8,585 nt of DNA from Magnetovibrio sp. (GTDB taxonomy: Bacteria; Pseudomonadota; Alphaproteobacteria; Rhodospirillales_A; JABHCV01). Below, piece after piece: positions 1 to 6,416 of this stretch. Numbering within the stretch: the first letter of the stretch is position 1; every line of letters starts with the position of its first letter. The notes under the pieces are model-generated. The model saw only the letters and a program-made list of their open reading frames with translations, was not told where the DNA came from and did not search any database. A program made the position numbers and the translations under genes. The stretch covers positions 42,390-50,974 of the forward strand of contig PBDF01000004.1 in the NCBI GenBank assembly GCA_002717285.1, given 5' to 3'.

Positions 1-80
1 AAAGTAATTATATTGGGAATATTAAGGTCAAGGTTGTTTCCACTAAATTGATGTATTATTTTTTCAACTCCAATTCCCAA
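1..80 (-). CDS. Partial CDS at left edge, possible CDP-alcohol phosphatidyltransferase (N-terminus only)
   Basis: Seen: a stop-free minus-strand frame runs off the left edge. It opens with a TTG at 80-78, and a strong Shine-Dalgarno-like AGGGAGGGAG (94-85) sits just upstream. The encoded start reads MGIGVEKIIHQFSGNN and then LDLNIPNIIT. Known: 'NIPNIIT' near the N-terminus is typical of CDP-alcohol phosphatidyltransferases (PgsA-like enzymes, which transfer a phosphatidyl group from CDP-diacylglycerol to an alcohol in the inner membrane). I recall such a gene beside DUF2066 in alphaproteobacteria. The frame overlaps the last 25 nt of the DUF2066 gene, which suggests translational coupling. 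The catalytic D-G-x2-A-R motif lies outside the window, so family membership rests on about ten residues. No ATG or GTG exists in this frame, so TTG is the only usual start available. Confidence 0.4.
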   Translation of the reverse strand, partial: MGIGVEKIIHQFSGNNLDLNIPNIIT

Positions 81-1171
81 CTATCTCCCTCCCTAGTGAT
101 TCTTAGGTCGGCTTGTTCCAGAGCTAGGGCAAGCTGCTCCGGTTCACCAATGTAGTGAAGGTTAACGCGAGCCTCATCCAATGAAAGAATTACTAGATCA
201 CTTCGCCGAATTACTGCAACATCTGCGAGTCGACTACGAACGTCAAGCCAATCTTTGAGGCTTCCAATTCTAATTTTAATCGCTACTACAGCCTGACGAC
301 CAAACTGTAATATATTATCGCGTTTCCAGTTATCCTCAATATGACTAGTAAGCTCTAGGGAAGCTCTTGAAAGTAGGCTATCTAAATCTTCAGTGTCGTT
401 TGAAGCAAAACTCTTAACTACGGTTTGTTCTTGTAATATACTTCCATAACGCGTTACATATACCTCAAGATCAGGTCGCCCACGGTCCAATTTCAAAATA
501 GCTAAAGCAACCACCGTATCTCCTGCATCATAACGTTTGGCAATGGCTGATAGACGTTGTTCATCACCAGAAACCGTTTGTTCTGGCCCAATAGTTGCTA
601 TGTCTTGTAGATCACCCTTGGGCAAAATAGCCGGAACTAACGAAAATTTCTTTGGGCGATTGTTCCAAGCGTCACGCCAGGGGTTTGGGTCATCCCATAA
701 AAGCAAAGAACCCGCCGCTTGATATACGGGCAATACCAACACCGGCTTAGACGTAGTTTCTGCGAAAGCTATTTGCTGATCCTTTAACAGGTTACGAACA
801 TCGTCAGCCTTAAAGCTGTAGTTCAATGTCGCCAAATAACGAACATTTGAAGCCTTTTCCTCCGCAACTTCAAAGTCGGCAATAAAAGTTGCTGTATCGC
901 TAGCACTAAAAATTGGCAACCTCTCATGGTCAGCTCTAATAGTCAGGCGTTCTAGAAGTTCCCTGAAAGCTAACCGCTCTCCTGAAGCCAACGCCTGATC
1001 CCTTGCTGCTGCTGTAGATTCTGCAGTAACATCAACTTTTATTCCCTGCACAACAAAAACATCCGACTTTGCTGCCCAACTATCTCTGCTATCAGCTAGA
1101 AAACCAAAAACAGTTATTATTGCAAGCAGAAAAAAAATTCGCATTAGTCTGCTCATCCGTGGATCGATCAT
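56..1171 (-). CDS. DUF2066 domain-containing exported protein
   Basis: A 371-residue protein of unknown function. Residues 10-34 form a signal peptide: a basic start (MSRLMR), a hydrophobic core (IFFLLAIITVFGFL) and a likely cleavage after SWAA (about residue 34), so the mature protein should be periplasmic. Residues about 38-135 carry the DUF2066 pattern: 'VQGIKVDVTAES', then 'AARDQALASGERLAFRELL', then 'VRYLATLNYSFKADDVR'. The C-terminal half is less conserved and I see no catalytic motif in it. The start chosen is the ATG at 1171, with a weak GGGG stretch upstream; ATGs at codons 6 and 10 would also keep the signal peptide. It diverges from purM with 63 nt between the two longest starts, a pairing I recall as common in alphaproteobacteria. 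The family call is firm; the role is unknown. Confidence 0.85.
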   Translation of the reverse strand: MIDPRMSRLMRIFFLLAIITVFGFLADSRDSWAAKSDVFVVQGIKVDVTAESTAAARDQALASGERLAFRELLERLTIRADHERLPIFSASDTATFIADFEVAEEKASNVRYLATLNYSFKADDVRNLLKDQQIAFAETTSKPVLVLPVYQAAGSLLLWDDPNPWRDAWNNRPKKFSLVPAILPKGDLQDIATIGPEQTVSGDEQRLSAIAKRYDAGDTVVALAILKLDRGRPDLEVYVTRYGSILQEQTVVKSFASNDTEDLDSLLSRASLELTSHIEDNWKRDNILQFGRQAVVAIKIRIGSLKDWLDVRSRLADVAVIRRSDLVILSLDEARVNLHYIGEPEQLALALEQADLRITREGDSWELELKK

Positions 1172-1198
1172 TGCAAACAGCCCCAGATAAAGTATCTT
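1171..1198 (+). promoter_or_regulatory. Candidate purM promoter in the divergent DUF2066/purM gap
   Basis: TTGCAA (1171-1176) and TATCTT (1193-1198) are spaced by 16 nt and match the sigma-70 -35 and -10 consensus at 4 of 6 positions each. They would give a short leader before purM. The match is weak and the region is AT-rich, so this is only a candidate. I found no clear operator. Confidence 0.25.
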
Positions 1199-1234
1199 AT
1201 TTTTCTAACATATTGTACTAATATCTAGCACAGT

Positions 1235-2311
1235 TTGAACAGGGAGGAAGCCATTAACGGCCTAAATTATAAAAAAGCAGGCGTGGACATTAAAGCTGGG
1301 GAGGCTTTAGTTAAGGAGATTAAACCTCTCACAAAATCAACAACACGCTCTGGTGTGACCTCAAATATTGGTGGTTTTGGTGCGCTTTTTGACTTGAAGC
1401 AGGCGGGTTATATTGATCCTGTATTAGTAGCGAGTACTGATGGGGTAGGAACCAAACTCAAAATCGCAATCGATATAGGCAAGCATGATACAGTTGGCAT
1501 TGATTTGGTTGCTATGTGTGTAAACGACCTAATTGTCCAGGGAGCTGAACCACTTTTTTTTCTGGATTATTTTGCTACATCCAAACTTGATGTAGAATCT
1601 GGAAAGGAAATAATTTCTGGGATTGCTCAAGGTTGTAAACTTGCTAGATGTGCCTTAATAGGTGGAGAGACAGCTGAAATGCCGGGCATGTATTCTGGAA
1701 GCGACTATGATCTAGCCGGTTTTTGTGTCGGAGCTGTGGAGCGAAAGAAAATACTGAGTGGCAAGAAAATCAGTGAGGGCAATATTATTCTTGGACTGGC
1801 GTCAAGCGGCCTGCATTCTAATGGTTTCTCACTTGTCAGACACATTATCAAAGATTTAGGTATTAGCTACACAGGAGACGCCCCTTTTCGACCAGGCACA
1901 ACCGTAGCAGAGGCCTTATTAGAGCCAACAAAAATCTATGTAACGGGCATACTCTCCACCATTGAAGCAGGCGGGGTTCATGGCATAGCACACATTACTG
2001 GTGGTGGTCTCATCGAAAATATTCCGCGTGTGTTACCCAAGGGCCTTGGTGCAAACCTAATTGCATCAGCCTGGGAATTGCCAGAAGTCTTCAAATGGCT
2101 AGCAATTGAAGGAAAGATTAGTCAAATAGAAATGGCTCGCACCTTCAATTGTGGGATTGGCATGGTATTGATTGTTGATGAGTCATGCGCAGACAACCTT
2201 TGTCAAATACTAATGCATTGTCATGAGCAGGCAGTCCCTATTGGAAAGATAGTAAAACGTGAAGATAGCAGTGTTGAAATATTAGATATTGAACAGCAAT
2301 GGCCAAACTAA
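1235..2311 (+). CDS. purM: Phosphoribosylformylglycinamidine cyclo-ligase (AIR synthetase)
   Basis: Catalyses the ATP-dependent closure of formylglycinamidine ribonucleotide to aminoimidazole ribonucleotide, step 5 of de novo IMP synthesis, in the cytoplasm. Counted from the TTG at 1235, the family motifs are all present: [10 protein letters not shown] (10-19), TDGVGTKL (68-75), VNDL (97-100), [11 protein letters not shown] (143-153), [11 protein letters not shown] (190-200), [16 protein letters not shown] (253-268) and TFNCGIGM (303-310). The length is normal and the gene looks intact. The start is uncertain. The TTG at 1235 has no ribosome binding site in front of it, while GGGAGGAA (1243-1249 region) lies inside the reading frame and is well placed for an in-frame ATT at 1253. 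Starting there gives 352 residues and still keeps the conserved [10 protein letters not shown]. No ATG or GTG is suitable. It overlaps purN by 13 nt. Confidence 0.97.
   Translation: MNREEAINGLNYKKAGVDIKAGEALVKEIKPLTKSTTRSGVTSNIGGFGALFDLKQAGYIDPVLVASTDGVGTKLKIAIDIGKHDTVGIDLVAMCVNDLIVQGAEPLFFLDYFATSKLDVESGKEIISGIAQGCKLARCALIGGETAEMPGMYSGSDYDLAGFCVGAVERKKILSGKKISEGNIILGLASSGLHSNGFSLVRHIIKDLGISYTGDAPFRPGTTVAEALLEPTKIYVTGILSTIEAGGVHGIAHITGGGLIENIPRVLPKGLGANLIASAWELPEVFKWLAIEGKISQIEMARTFNCGIGMVLIVDESCADNLCQILMHCHEQAVPIGKIVKREDSSVEILDIEQQWPN
1241..1255 (+). promoter_or_regulatory. Ribosome binding site pointing to an ATT start for purM
   Basis: AGGGAGG (1241-1247) is the only good Shine-Dalgarno match near the purM 5' end. 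It is followed by AAGCC and an in-frame ATT at 1253-1255, a near-ideal spacing. The alternative TTG at 1235 lies upstream of it and has no purine-rich site of its own. Known: ATT is a rare but real initiator, as in E. coli infC. That purM uses it is my inference; an ATG miscalled as ATT would leave the same picture. Confidence 0.5.
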
Positions 2312-2949
2312 AACTTTGTGTATTTATTTCAGGAAGGGGTTCCAATTTACAGTCTTTGATAGATGCCTGTACAGATAAGGACTACCCTGCTCAAATAGTC
2401 TTGGTTATTTCCAACGTAGATGGAGTCCTCGGTCTGGAGCGGGCAAAAGCTGCGGGTATTCAAACCTTGGTGTTTGAAAGAAAAAACTACAAAAACTCTA
2501 AAAGTCTAGATGCTGCAATGAATGAAGCAATTAAACCACTTGATGTTAATTTGATCTGCCTTGCTGGGTACATGCGTATCTTAAGTGACAAGTTTGTCGA
2601 CCAGTGGCGTGACCGAATGATTAATATTCATCCATCGCTTTTACCCGCATTTAAGGGACTTAATGTACAGCAGCGTGCAATAGATTCTGGCGTCCGCTTC
2701 TCTGGTTGCACGGTACACTACGTACGCCGTGACATGGATACTGGACCGATTATTGTGCAGGCGGTTGTACCAGTATTAAACAATGATGACTCCGAGTCAT
2801 TAGCAGCTCGTATCCTTGCACAAGAACACAAGATTTATCCCTTGGCCGTTCGCTTGATTGCCCAAGGGCTCACCACTATCATCAACGAGCGAGTTTTAGT
2901 AGACAGCAAAGCTAATCTTAGCGAAACGCAAATAAATCCGAAAGGGTAG
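2299..2949 (+). CDS. purN: Phosphoribosylglycinamide formyltransferase
   Basis: Transfers the formyl group of 10-formyltetrahydrofolate to glycinamide ribonucleotide, step 3 of IMP synthesis, in the cytoplasm. It is 216 residues, the usual length for the folate-dependent enzyme. Motifs: phosphate-binding [11 protein letters not shown] near the N-terminus (11-21), then [14 protein letters not shown] with the catalytic Asn109 and His111, and [16 protein letters not shown] with the catalytic Asp147; the Asn-His-Asp triad is complete. The '[16 protein letters not shown]' stretch is of the alphaproteobacterial type. The ATG at 2299 lies inside the end of purM and has no strong binding site of its own, so translation is probably coupled to purM. 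The last ~20 residues are a variable tail. Confidence 0.97.
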   Translation: MAKLKLCVFISGRGSNLQSLIDACTDKDYPAQIVLVISNVDGVLGLERAKAAGIQTLVFERKNYKNSKSLDAAMNEAIKPLDVNLICLAGYMRILSDKFVDQWRDRMINIHPSLLPAFKGLNVQQRAIDSGVRFSGCTVHYVRRDMDTGPIIVQAVVPVLNNDDSESLAARILAQEHKIYPLAVRLIAQGLTTIINERVLVDSKANLSETQINPKG

Positions 2950-3206
2950 GTGTCTATCGCCATTAAACCTCGCTCCCAACTCTAGAACATGTACTCCTGT
3001 AACTGCTCTCTTTCCTATCTGCTGTCATCCAACCAAATTAGAGAAAATAGCTAGGAACTAATCTCATTCATGCGTGTATGAAGTAGAAGACGTGCAAAAA
3101 ATAAATTTTAATTTGAGAGTTATTGTGAACCCTAGCTAATAAGAATTGATACAGAACTCAGTCTTATTAGGACCCTTAGTTCTGACTATCTCTATTAATC
3201 TGAGCT
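2950..3206. other. Non-coding gap between convergent purN and ndk
   Basis: These 257 nt hold no credible coding frame on either strand; stops occur often in all six frames. I found no classic hairpin-plus-T-run terminator directly after purN. The A/T-rich stretch around 3095-3117 is followed by the interleaved inverted repeats at 3136-3184, listed separately. A small TTCAT/ATGAA hairpin lies at 3067-3082. Confidence 0.6.
3136..3184. repeat. Two interleaved inverted repeats (pseudoknot-like layout) after ndk
   Basis: Stem A pairs CTAATAAGA (3136-3144) with TCTTATTAG (3162-3170), 9 perfect base pairs. Stem B pairs CAGAACTCAG (3152-3161) with CTTAGTTCTG (3175-3184), 9 of 10 paired. The 5' arm of B lies in the loop of A and abuts A's 3' arm without a gap, which is the order of an H-type pseudoknot or of two mutually exclusive hairpins. 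On the ndk transcript the first arm starts 22 nt after the stop codon, so a 3' end or stability element for ndk is the likeliest role. Neither stem is directly followed by a T-run on either strand. Confidence 0.5.
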
Positions 3207-3629
3207 TTATCCAACAATATCTGCATCTGAAAAGAAAAAGCTGATTTCTCTAGCTGCATTTTCAAGACTGTCAGAGCCATGCACAGAGTTTTCTTGAACG
3301 TTTAACGCAAACTCCTTTCGCACGGTTCCTTCTTCTGCTTGAGCAGGGTTGGTAGCCCCCATAATCTTACGATGAGCCGAAACAGCGTCGTCACCTTCTA
3401 ATACTTGGGCCACAATAGGAGCTGATATCATATAATCTACAAGTTCGCCAAAGAAAGAACGTTCATTGTGAACCTCATAAAAGGTTTCAGCTTGATCACG
3501 CGAAAGTCGTATTCGGCGTTGTGCAATAATTCGCAGGCCCGCTTCTTCAAACATGGCGTTAATTTTACCGGTAATATTACGCTCGGTTGCATCCGGTTTA
3601 ATAATGGACAAGGTACGTTCTATAGCCAT
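3207..3629 (-). CDS. ndk: Nucleoside diphosphate kinase
   Basis: Moves the gamma phosphate of ATP to nucleoside diphosphates through a phosphohistidine intermediate, balancing NTP and dNTP pools in the cytoplasm. It is 140 residues, the standard bacterial length. The N-terminal TLSIIKPD carries Lys11; [18 protein letters not shown] (91-108) is the nucleotide-binding loop region; ENSVHGSDS (113-121) holds the catalytic His117. All key residues are present. The ATG at 3629 has GGGGG and AAAGGA stretches within 20 nt upstream. The gene stands alone, convergent with purN and divergent from the ABC-F pseudogene. Confidence 0.98.
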   Translation of the reverse strand: MAIERTLSIIKPDATERNITGKINAMFEEAGLRIIAQRRIRLSRDQAETFYEVHNERSFFGELVDYMISAPIVAQVLEGDDAVSAHRKIMGATNPAQAEEGTVRKEFALNVQENSVHGSDSLENAAREISFFFSDADIVG

Positions 3630-3660
3630 TTACCCCCAGTCCTTTCTAAGTTGTTAATAT

Positions 3661-3666
3661 ATTGTA
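3661..3666 (-). promoter_or_regulatory. Candidate ndk -10 element
   Basis: On the minus strand this reads TACAAT, 5 of 6 matches to TATAAT, and would place the transcript start about 25 nt before the ndk ATG. No good -35 element lies at the usual distance, so the call rests on the -10 alone. Confidence 0.3.
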
Positions 3667-3750
3667 TCAAGGCGGCGTTTTATAAACCTATACCAAAAAG
3701 ATAGCAATAGTTTGAGTATAAACATTTATTCATTTTTATAAGCTTGTATC

Positions 3751-3771
3751 CTCAGCTGAGCACCGTGCTGA
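3751..3771. repeat. Nested palindromes between ndk and the ABC-F pseudogene
   Basis: CTCAGCTGAG (3751-3760) is a perfect 10-nt palindrome. It is followed at once by AGCAC-C-GTGCT (3759-3769). TCAGC (3752-3756) can also pair with GCTGA (3767-3771). No T-run follows, so it is not a standard terminator. It lies 11-31 nt before the start of the broken ABC-F gene and about 120 nt before ndk, where an operator could sit; no function is shown. Confidence 0.35.
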
Positions 3772-3781
3772 CAAAGTATTC

Positions 3782-3931
3782 ATGCTTCAAATACAGGAAC
3801 TTACATACGAAATAACGGTCGTACCTCGTTTGATCAGGCTTCCATTACCTTGTCTACAGGACACAAGGCTGGTCTGGTTACCCGAAAAGGAATGGCTTGA
3901 GGTCCATGAAAAATTAGAAAATGCTATGGTA
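3782..3931 (+). pseudogene. Remnant of an ABC-F family ATPase gene (frameshifted, core deleted)
   Basis: The ATG at 3782 opens with MLQIQELTYEI, the usual start of alphaproteobacterial ABC-F proteins (soluble twin-ATPase proteins that act on ribosomes). At about 3812-3816 one base is missing, and the homology continues in the next frame from 3814: NGRTSFDQASITL then STGHKAGLV, matching the family's 'GRxLFDxAxxxIPxGHxxGLVGRNG'. The Walker A that should follow is gone (TRKGMA, then TGA at 3898). From 3884, back in the first frame, EKEWLEVHEKLENA resembles the family's C-terminal end ('EEEWLExxExLE'). So the gene seems to have lost around 500 codons internally. What is left faces the end of holC, the place where I recall intact copies in relatives. 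The N-terminal match is strong; the C-terminal match is shorter and less certain. Confidence 0.75.
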
Positions 3932-3976
3932 AAAAAATTTTTAAAAATTATTTTCAGATCAAGACCGATTGATTCT
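3931..3976 (-). terminator. Possible weak terminator after holC
   Basis: On the minus strand AGAATCAA (3976-3969) can pair with TTGATCT (3962-3956) around a 6-nt loop with one bulged base, beginning 13 nt after the holC stop. A T-rich run follows (AATTTTT and TTTTTTT within 3949-3931). The stem is AT-rich and imperfect and the T-run does not abut it, so this is a weak candidate. Confidence 0.35.
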
Positions 3977-3988
3977 AGTTCAAGAAAA

Positions 3989-4447
3989 TTAACTTGCAGT
4001 TGTTTTTTCAATCCATTCACCATGCTCGTTCTGTTTCAAGTATTTGAGATCGTGACCAGAATTTTTGTAAGTTTGCCATAGTCTCCTCGCTCTGTTAAGC
4101 TGTGCTGGATTGTTACCATCAAACAACTCAAAACAACGCTCAAAATCGCCGATATTTGAAGTATAGGCACCATCAGAAAGAAATAAATAAGTCGCCTCAT
4201 TAGGATTTTCATCAACGGACGTGAGCCAAATAGGTTGATGTTCAGCATGTCCGTCCTCTTTGGTACCATGGGGTAGCCAAGCACCCTTTTGATAATTCCA
4301 CAGTAGGGTATTTAATTGTTCAGCGTAGGTGGAGGAACCAACCATGACTATAGCCCGTTTTTCCAATTTCATTGTTTTTTCTAACAAAAGTGGCAAAATT
4401 TTCTCAAGGTGTGACTTTTGCAAATGATAAAAAGATATCTCAGTCAT
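3989..4447 (-). CDS. holC: DNA polymerase III, chi subunit
   Basis: Chi pairs with psi in the clamp-loader assembly of the replicative polymerase and binds the tail of single-strand binding protein. The ATG at 4447 gives 152 residues; a TTG directly before it would add one residue and is less likely. Family features: TEISFYHLQ at the N-terminus, VGSSTYAEQLNTLLW (36-50), AWLPHG (56-61), HAEHQPIWLTSVDENPNEA (68-86), FERCFELFDG (102-111), ARRLWQTYKNSGHDLKYL (120-137). The 'LPHG...QPIWLT' core is diagnostic. It starts 13 nt after the pepA stop with no strong ribosome binding site, which fits co-translation with pepA; the pepA-holC pairing is common in Proteobacteria. The gene looks intact. Confidence 0.93.
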   Translation of the reverse strand: MTEISFYHLQKSHLEKILPLLLEKTMKLEKRAIVMVGSSTYAEQLNTLLWNYQKGAWLPHGTKEDGHAEHQPIWLTSVDENPNEATYLFLSDGAYTSNIGDFERCFELFDGNNPAQLNRARRLWQTYKNSGHDLKYLKQNEHGEWIEKTTAS

Positions 4448-4460
4448 CAATCACTAGAGT

Positions 4461-5963
4461 TTATTTCTCGTAATTGTCAGCTACTAAGCGATCAAGCAAG
4501 CGAACTCCAAAGGCAGTTCCACCTTTAGGTACGATGGGTGTCGTTTTATTTGACCAAGTTACACCAGCTATATCCAGATGTGCCCATGGTGTTTCATCTA
4601 CAAAGCGCCTTAAAAATTGTGCTGCTGTAATCGATCCAGCTCCTCGGCCTCCAGAAATATTTTTCATATCAGCAGCATCACAATTTATCAGCTTGTCATA
4701 ATTGTCTCCCAACGGCATGCGCCAAACATTCTCGCCCACAGCCTCGCCAGCCTTTCTGAGCTGTTCCGATAATTTATCGTCGTTGGAAAAAAGTCCAGCC
4801 ATCTCATTGCCTAGGCTGATGATGATGGCCCCGGTTAGAGTTGCTAAATCAACCATAAATCTTGGCTTGTAGTACTTTTTAGTATACCAAAGTGCATCAG
4901 CTAGAACAAGGCGACCCTCTGCATCAGTATTTAGCACTTCGATGGTTTGCCCGGACATCGAAGTTACAATATCCCCAGGACGTTGAGCTGAACCTGATGG
5001 CATATTTTCAACTAATCCAATAACACCAACAACATTTGCGTTGGCCTTACGTCCAGCTAAAGCCTTCATTAAACCTATGACTACACCAGAACCACCCATA
5101 TCCCATTTCATATCCTCCATGCCTCCAGAGGGCTTAATAGAAATTCCACCTGTATCGAAGGTTACACCCTTACCTACAAAAGCAAGAGGTGGTTCTTTCT
5201 TACTCTTACCCTTCTTTCCATACCATTTCATAATGACCAGTTGTGACTCGCGAACGCTTCCTTGGCCCACGCCCAAAAGAGCACCCATTCCAAGCTTTCG
5301 CATTTTCGCTTCTCCAAGCACCTCAACCTTAACGCCAAGCTTTGTTAATGATTGGGCTTGCTTGGCAAGTGTTTGTGGGTAGAGCACATTGGCTGGCTCA
5401 GAGACTAAATCACGAGTAAAAAAAACGCCCTCAGCAACCTTGTTTTTAGGACCAAAAATTACACGTGCTTTGGCCGACCCCTTGCAAACAAACTTTAAGT
5501 ATTTAATGCTTGGTTTAGCCTCCTTTTTTTCCTTGGTTCGATACTTATCAAATCGGTAGGAACGCAATTGTGCCCCAAAGGCAACCTCTGCGGCCATTTC
5601 ATCAGGCCTCATTTGACAACCTTCTATATGATCAATTAGCACATGAACTGTGGGATGGCCTTTTGAAGCCAGTTCTCCGTAAATTTTTCCACCTAAATGC
5701 TGCAAAATTTTTGCATCAATGTCCTTTGACTTGCCTAGTCCAAGAACCAATATTTGATCAAGTCTAGTCCCTGTGGGTGCCAATAATGTTAAATTCTCAC
5801 CATTTGAGCCACTAAAACGACTCGCTTTGATAGCGCGAACCAGACCACCACTCATTTTCTTATCTAAAATCTCTGCGCTACTACAAAGTTTTCGTTGTTT
5901 ATGGGTGCAAACAACAATTACACCTGTCTCAGGAATGGAGGGATTAGAAAAAGTAATCTTCAT
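4461..5963 (-). CDS. pepA: Leucyl aminopeptidase, M17 family (cytosol aminopeptidase)
   Basis: Releases N-terminal residues from peptides using two metal ions; cytoplasmic, normally a hexamer. It is 500 residues, close to E. coli PepA. The active site is complete with the spacing of E. coli PepA: VGKGVTFDTGGISIKP gives Lys265, Asp270 and Lys277, KWDMGG gives Asp288, and NTDAEGRL gives Asp347, Glu349 and Arg351. The bicarbonate-loop signature SGGRGAGSITAAQFL (437-451) follows. The N-terminal domain (1-165) is divergent and has a Lys/Glu-rich patch (142-150); another basic insert, KKGKSKKE, lies at 250-257. AAGGAA sits 8 nt before the ATG at 5963. It starts 23 nt after the 118-residue gene and runs into holC. 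E. coli PepA is also a DNA-binding protein in Xer recombination; nothing here tests that. Confidence 0.97.
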   Translation of the reverse strand: MKITFSNPSIPETGVIVVCTHKQRKLCSSAEILDKKMSGGLVRAIKASRFSGSNGENLTLLAPTGTRLDQILVLGLGKSKDIDAKILQHLGGKIYGELASKGHPTVHVLIDHIEGCQMRPDEMAAEVAFGAQLRSYRFDKYRTKEKKEAKPSIKYLKFVCKGSAKARVIFGPKNKVAEGVFFTRDLVSEPANVLYPQTLAKQAQSLTKLGVKVEVLGEAKMRKLGMGALLGVGQGSVRESQLVIMKWYGKKGKSKKEPPLAFVGKGVTFDTGGISIKPSGGMEDMKWDMGGSGVVIGLMKALAGRKANANVVGVIGLVENMPSGSAQRPGDIVTSMSGQTIEVLNTDAEGRLVLADALWYTKKYYKPRFMVDLATLTGAIIISLGNEMAGLFSNDDKLSEQLRKAGEAVGENVWRMPLGDNYDKLINCDAADMKNISGGRGAGSITAAQFLRRFVDETPWAHLDIAGVTWSNKTTPIVPKGGTAFGVRLLDRLVADNYEK

Positions 5964-5986
5964 ATAGAAATTTCCTTATATTTTTC

Positions 5987-6343
5987 CTATAGATCTTTAA
6001 TTGCAGCAAGACGATTTTCCCAAATTTCCAAATCGTCTGGATCGGCGTCTATATCATTTTCTTTTATCATTTTTTTATGAATAGAAATTTGCTCATTGAT
6101 ACAAGCTCTAACCTCGACAAGATGGTCGTCAGATATATCATTGATTATTACTTTTCCATCAAACAACATATCTGCACGGTCCATCATCGTTAACTTTTCC
6201 ACCTTAGCTTCTACGTCACGCCATTGCTGATACCAAGCATCATAAATTGCAGACTCACCCTTAAACCCAGCCTCCTCAAGGTGTTCATCAAGGGTACCCA
6301 TAATTGTCAAAAACTCATGGACTGTAAGTTGTAGGTTGCTCAC
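5987..6343 (-). CDS. Unrecognised small acidic protein, 118 residues
   Basis: I do not recognise this family. The GTG start at 6343 is supported by AAAGGA about 8 nt upstream on the minus strand. The protein is acidic, has no signal peptide or membrane segment, no cysteine pairs and no nucleotide-binding motif, and looks largely helical. Notable stretches are LDEHLEEAGF (18-27), WYQQWRDVEAKVEKL (37-51), MMDRADMLFDGKVI (53-66) and the very acidic ENDIDADPDDLEIWENRL near the C-terminus. Coding is supported by the good ribosome binding site, the sensible amino-acid composition and the tight placement: it ends 23 nt before pepA, so it is probably cotranscribed with pepA and holC. It is preceded by a 73-nt gap after the flippase gene. 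A small soluble protein with a binding role is possible, but nothing in the sequence shows it. Confidence 0.75.
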   Translation of the reverse strand: MSNLQLTVHEFLTIMGTLDEHLEEAGFKGESAIYDAWYQQWRDVEAKVEKLTMMDRADMLFDGKVIINDISDDHLVEVRACINEQISIHKKMIKENDIDADPDDLEIWENRLAAIKDL

Positions 6344-6416
6344 TATTTTATTCCTTTACATTAAACTCATACATAAATGTAACGAGGATGGCATTAAAAT
6401 AAAGCATAAGTTATCA

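Noticed and set aside
2950..3206. tRNA or small structured RNA gene in the purN-ndk gap
   Set aside because: No T-loop consensus (GGTTCGAATCC type), no acceptor-stem pairing and no CCA were found on either strand; only the interleaved repeats remain.
3936..3990. Extending the ABC-F N-terminal homology further downstream (a stretch reading IFKNYFQIKTD resembles LLRLILGELQPD)
   Set aside because: It contains stops, needs about nine extra codons after the Walker A position, and competes with the better C-terminal match in the other frame just upstream.
3782..4081. A 99-codon frame as an ordinary new gene
   Set aside because: Its start matches the ABC-F N-terminus, its middle is the ABC-F sequence read out of frame, and its end is antisense to holC. 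It is better described as a pseudogene remnant.
5041..5382. A 113-codon plus-strand frame opposite pepA
   Set aside because: It overlaps the conserved catalytic region of pepA in antisense and has no recognisable domain.
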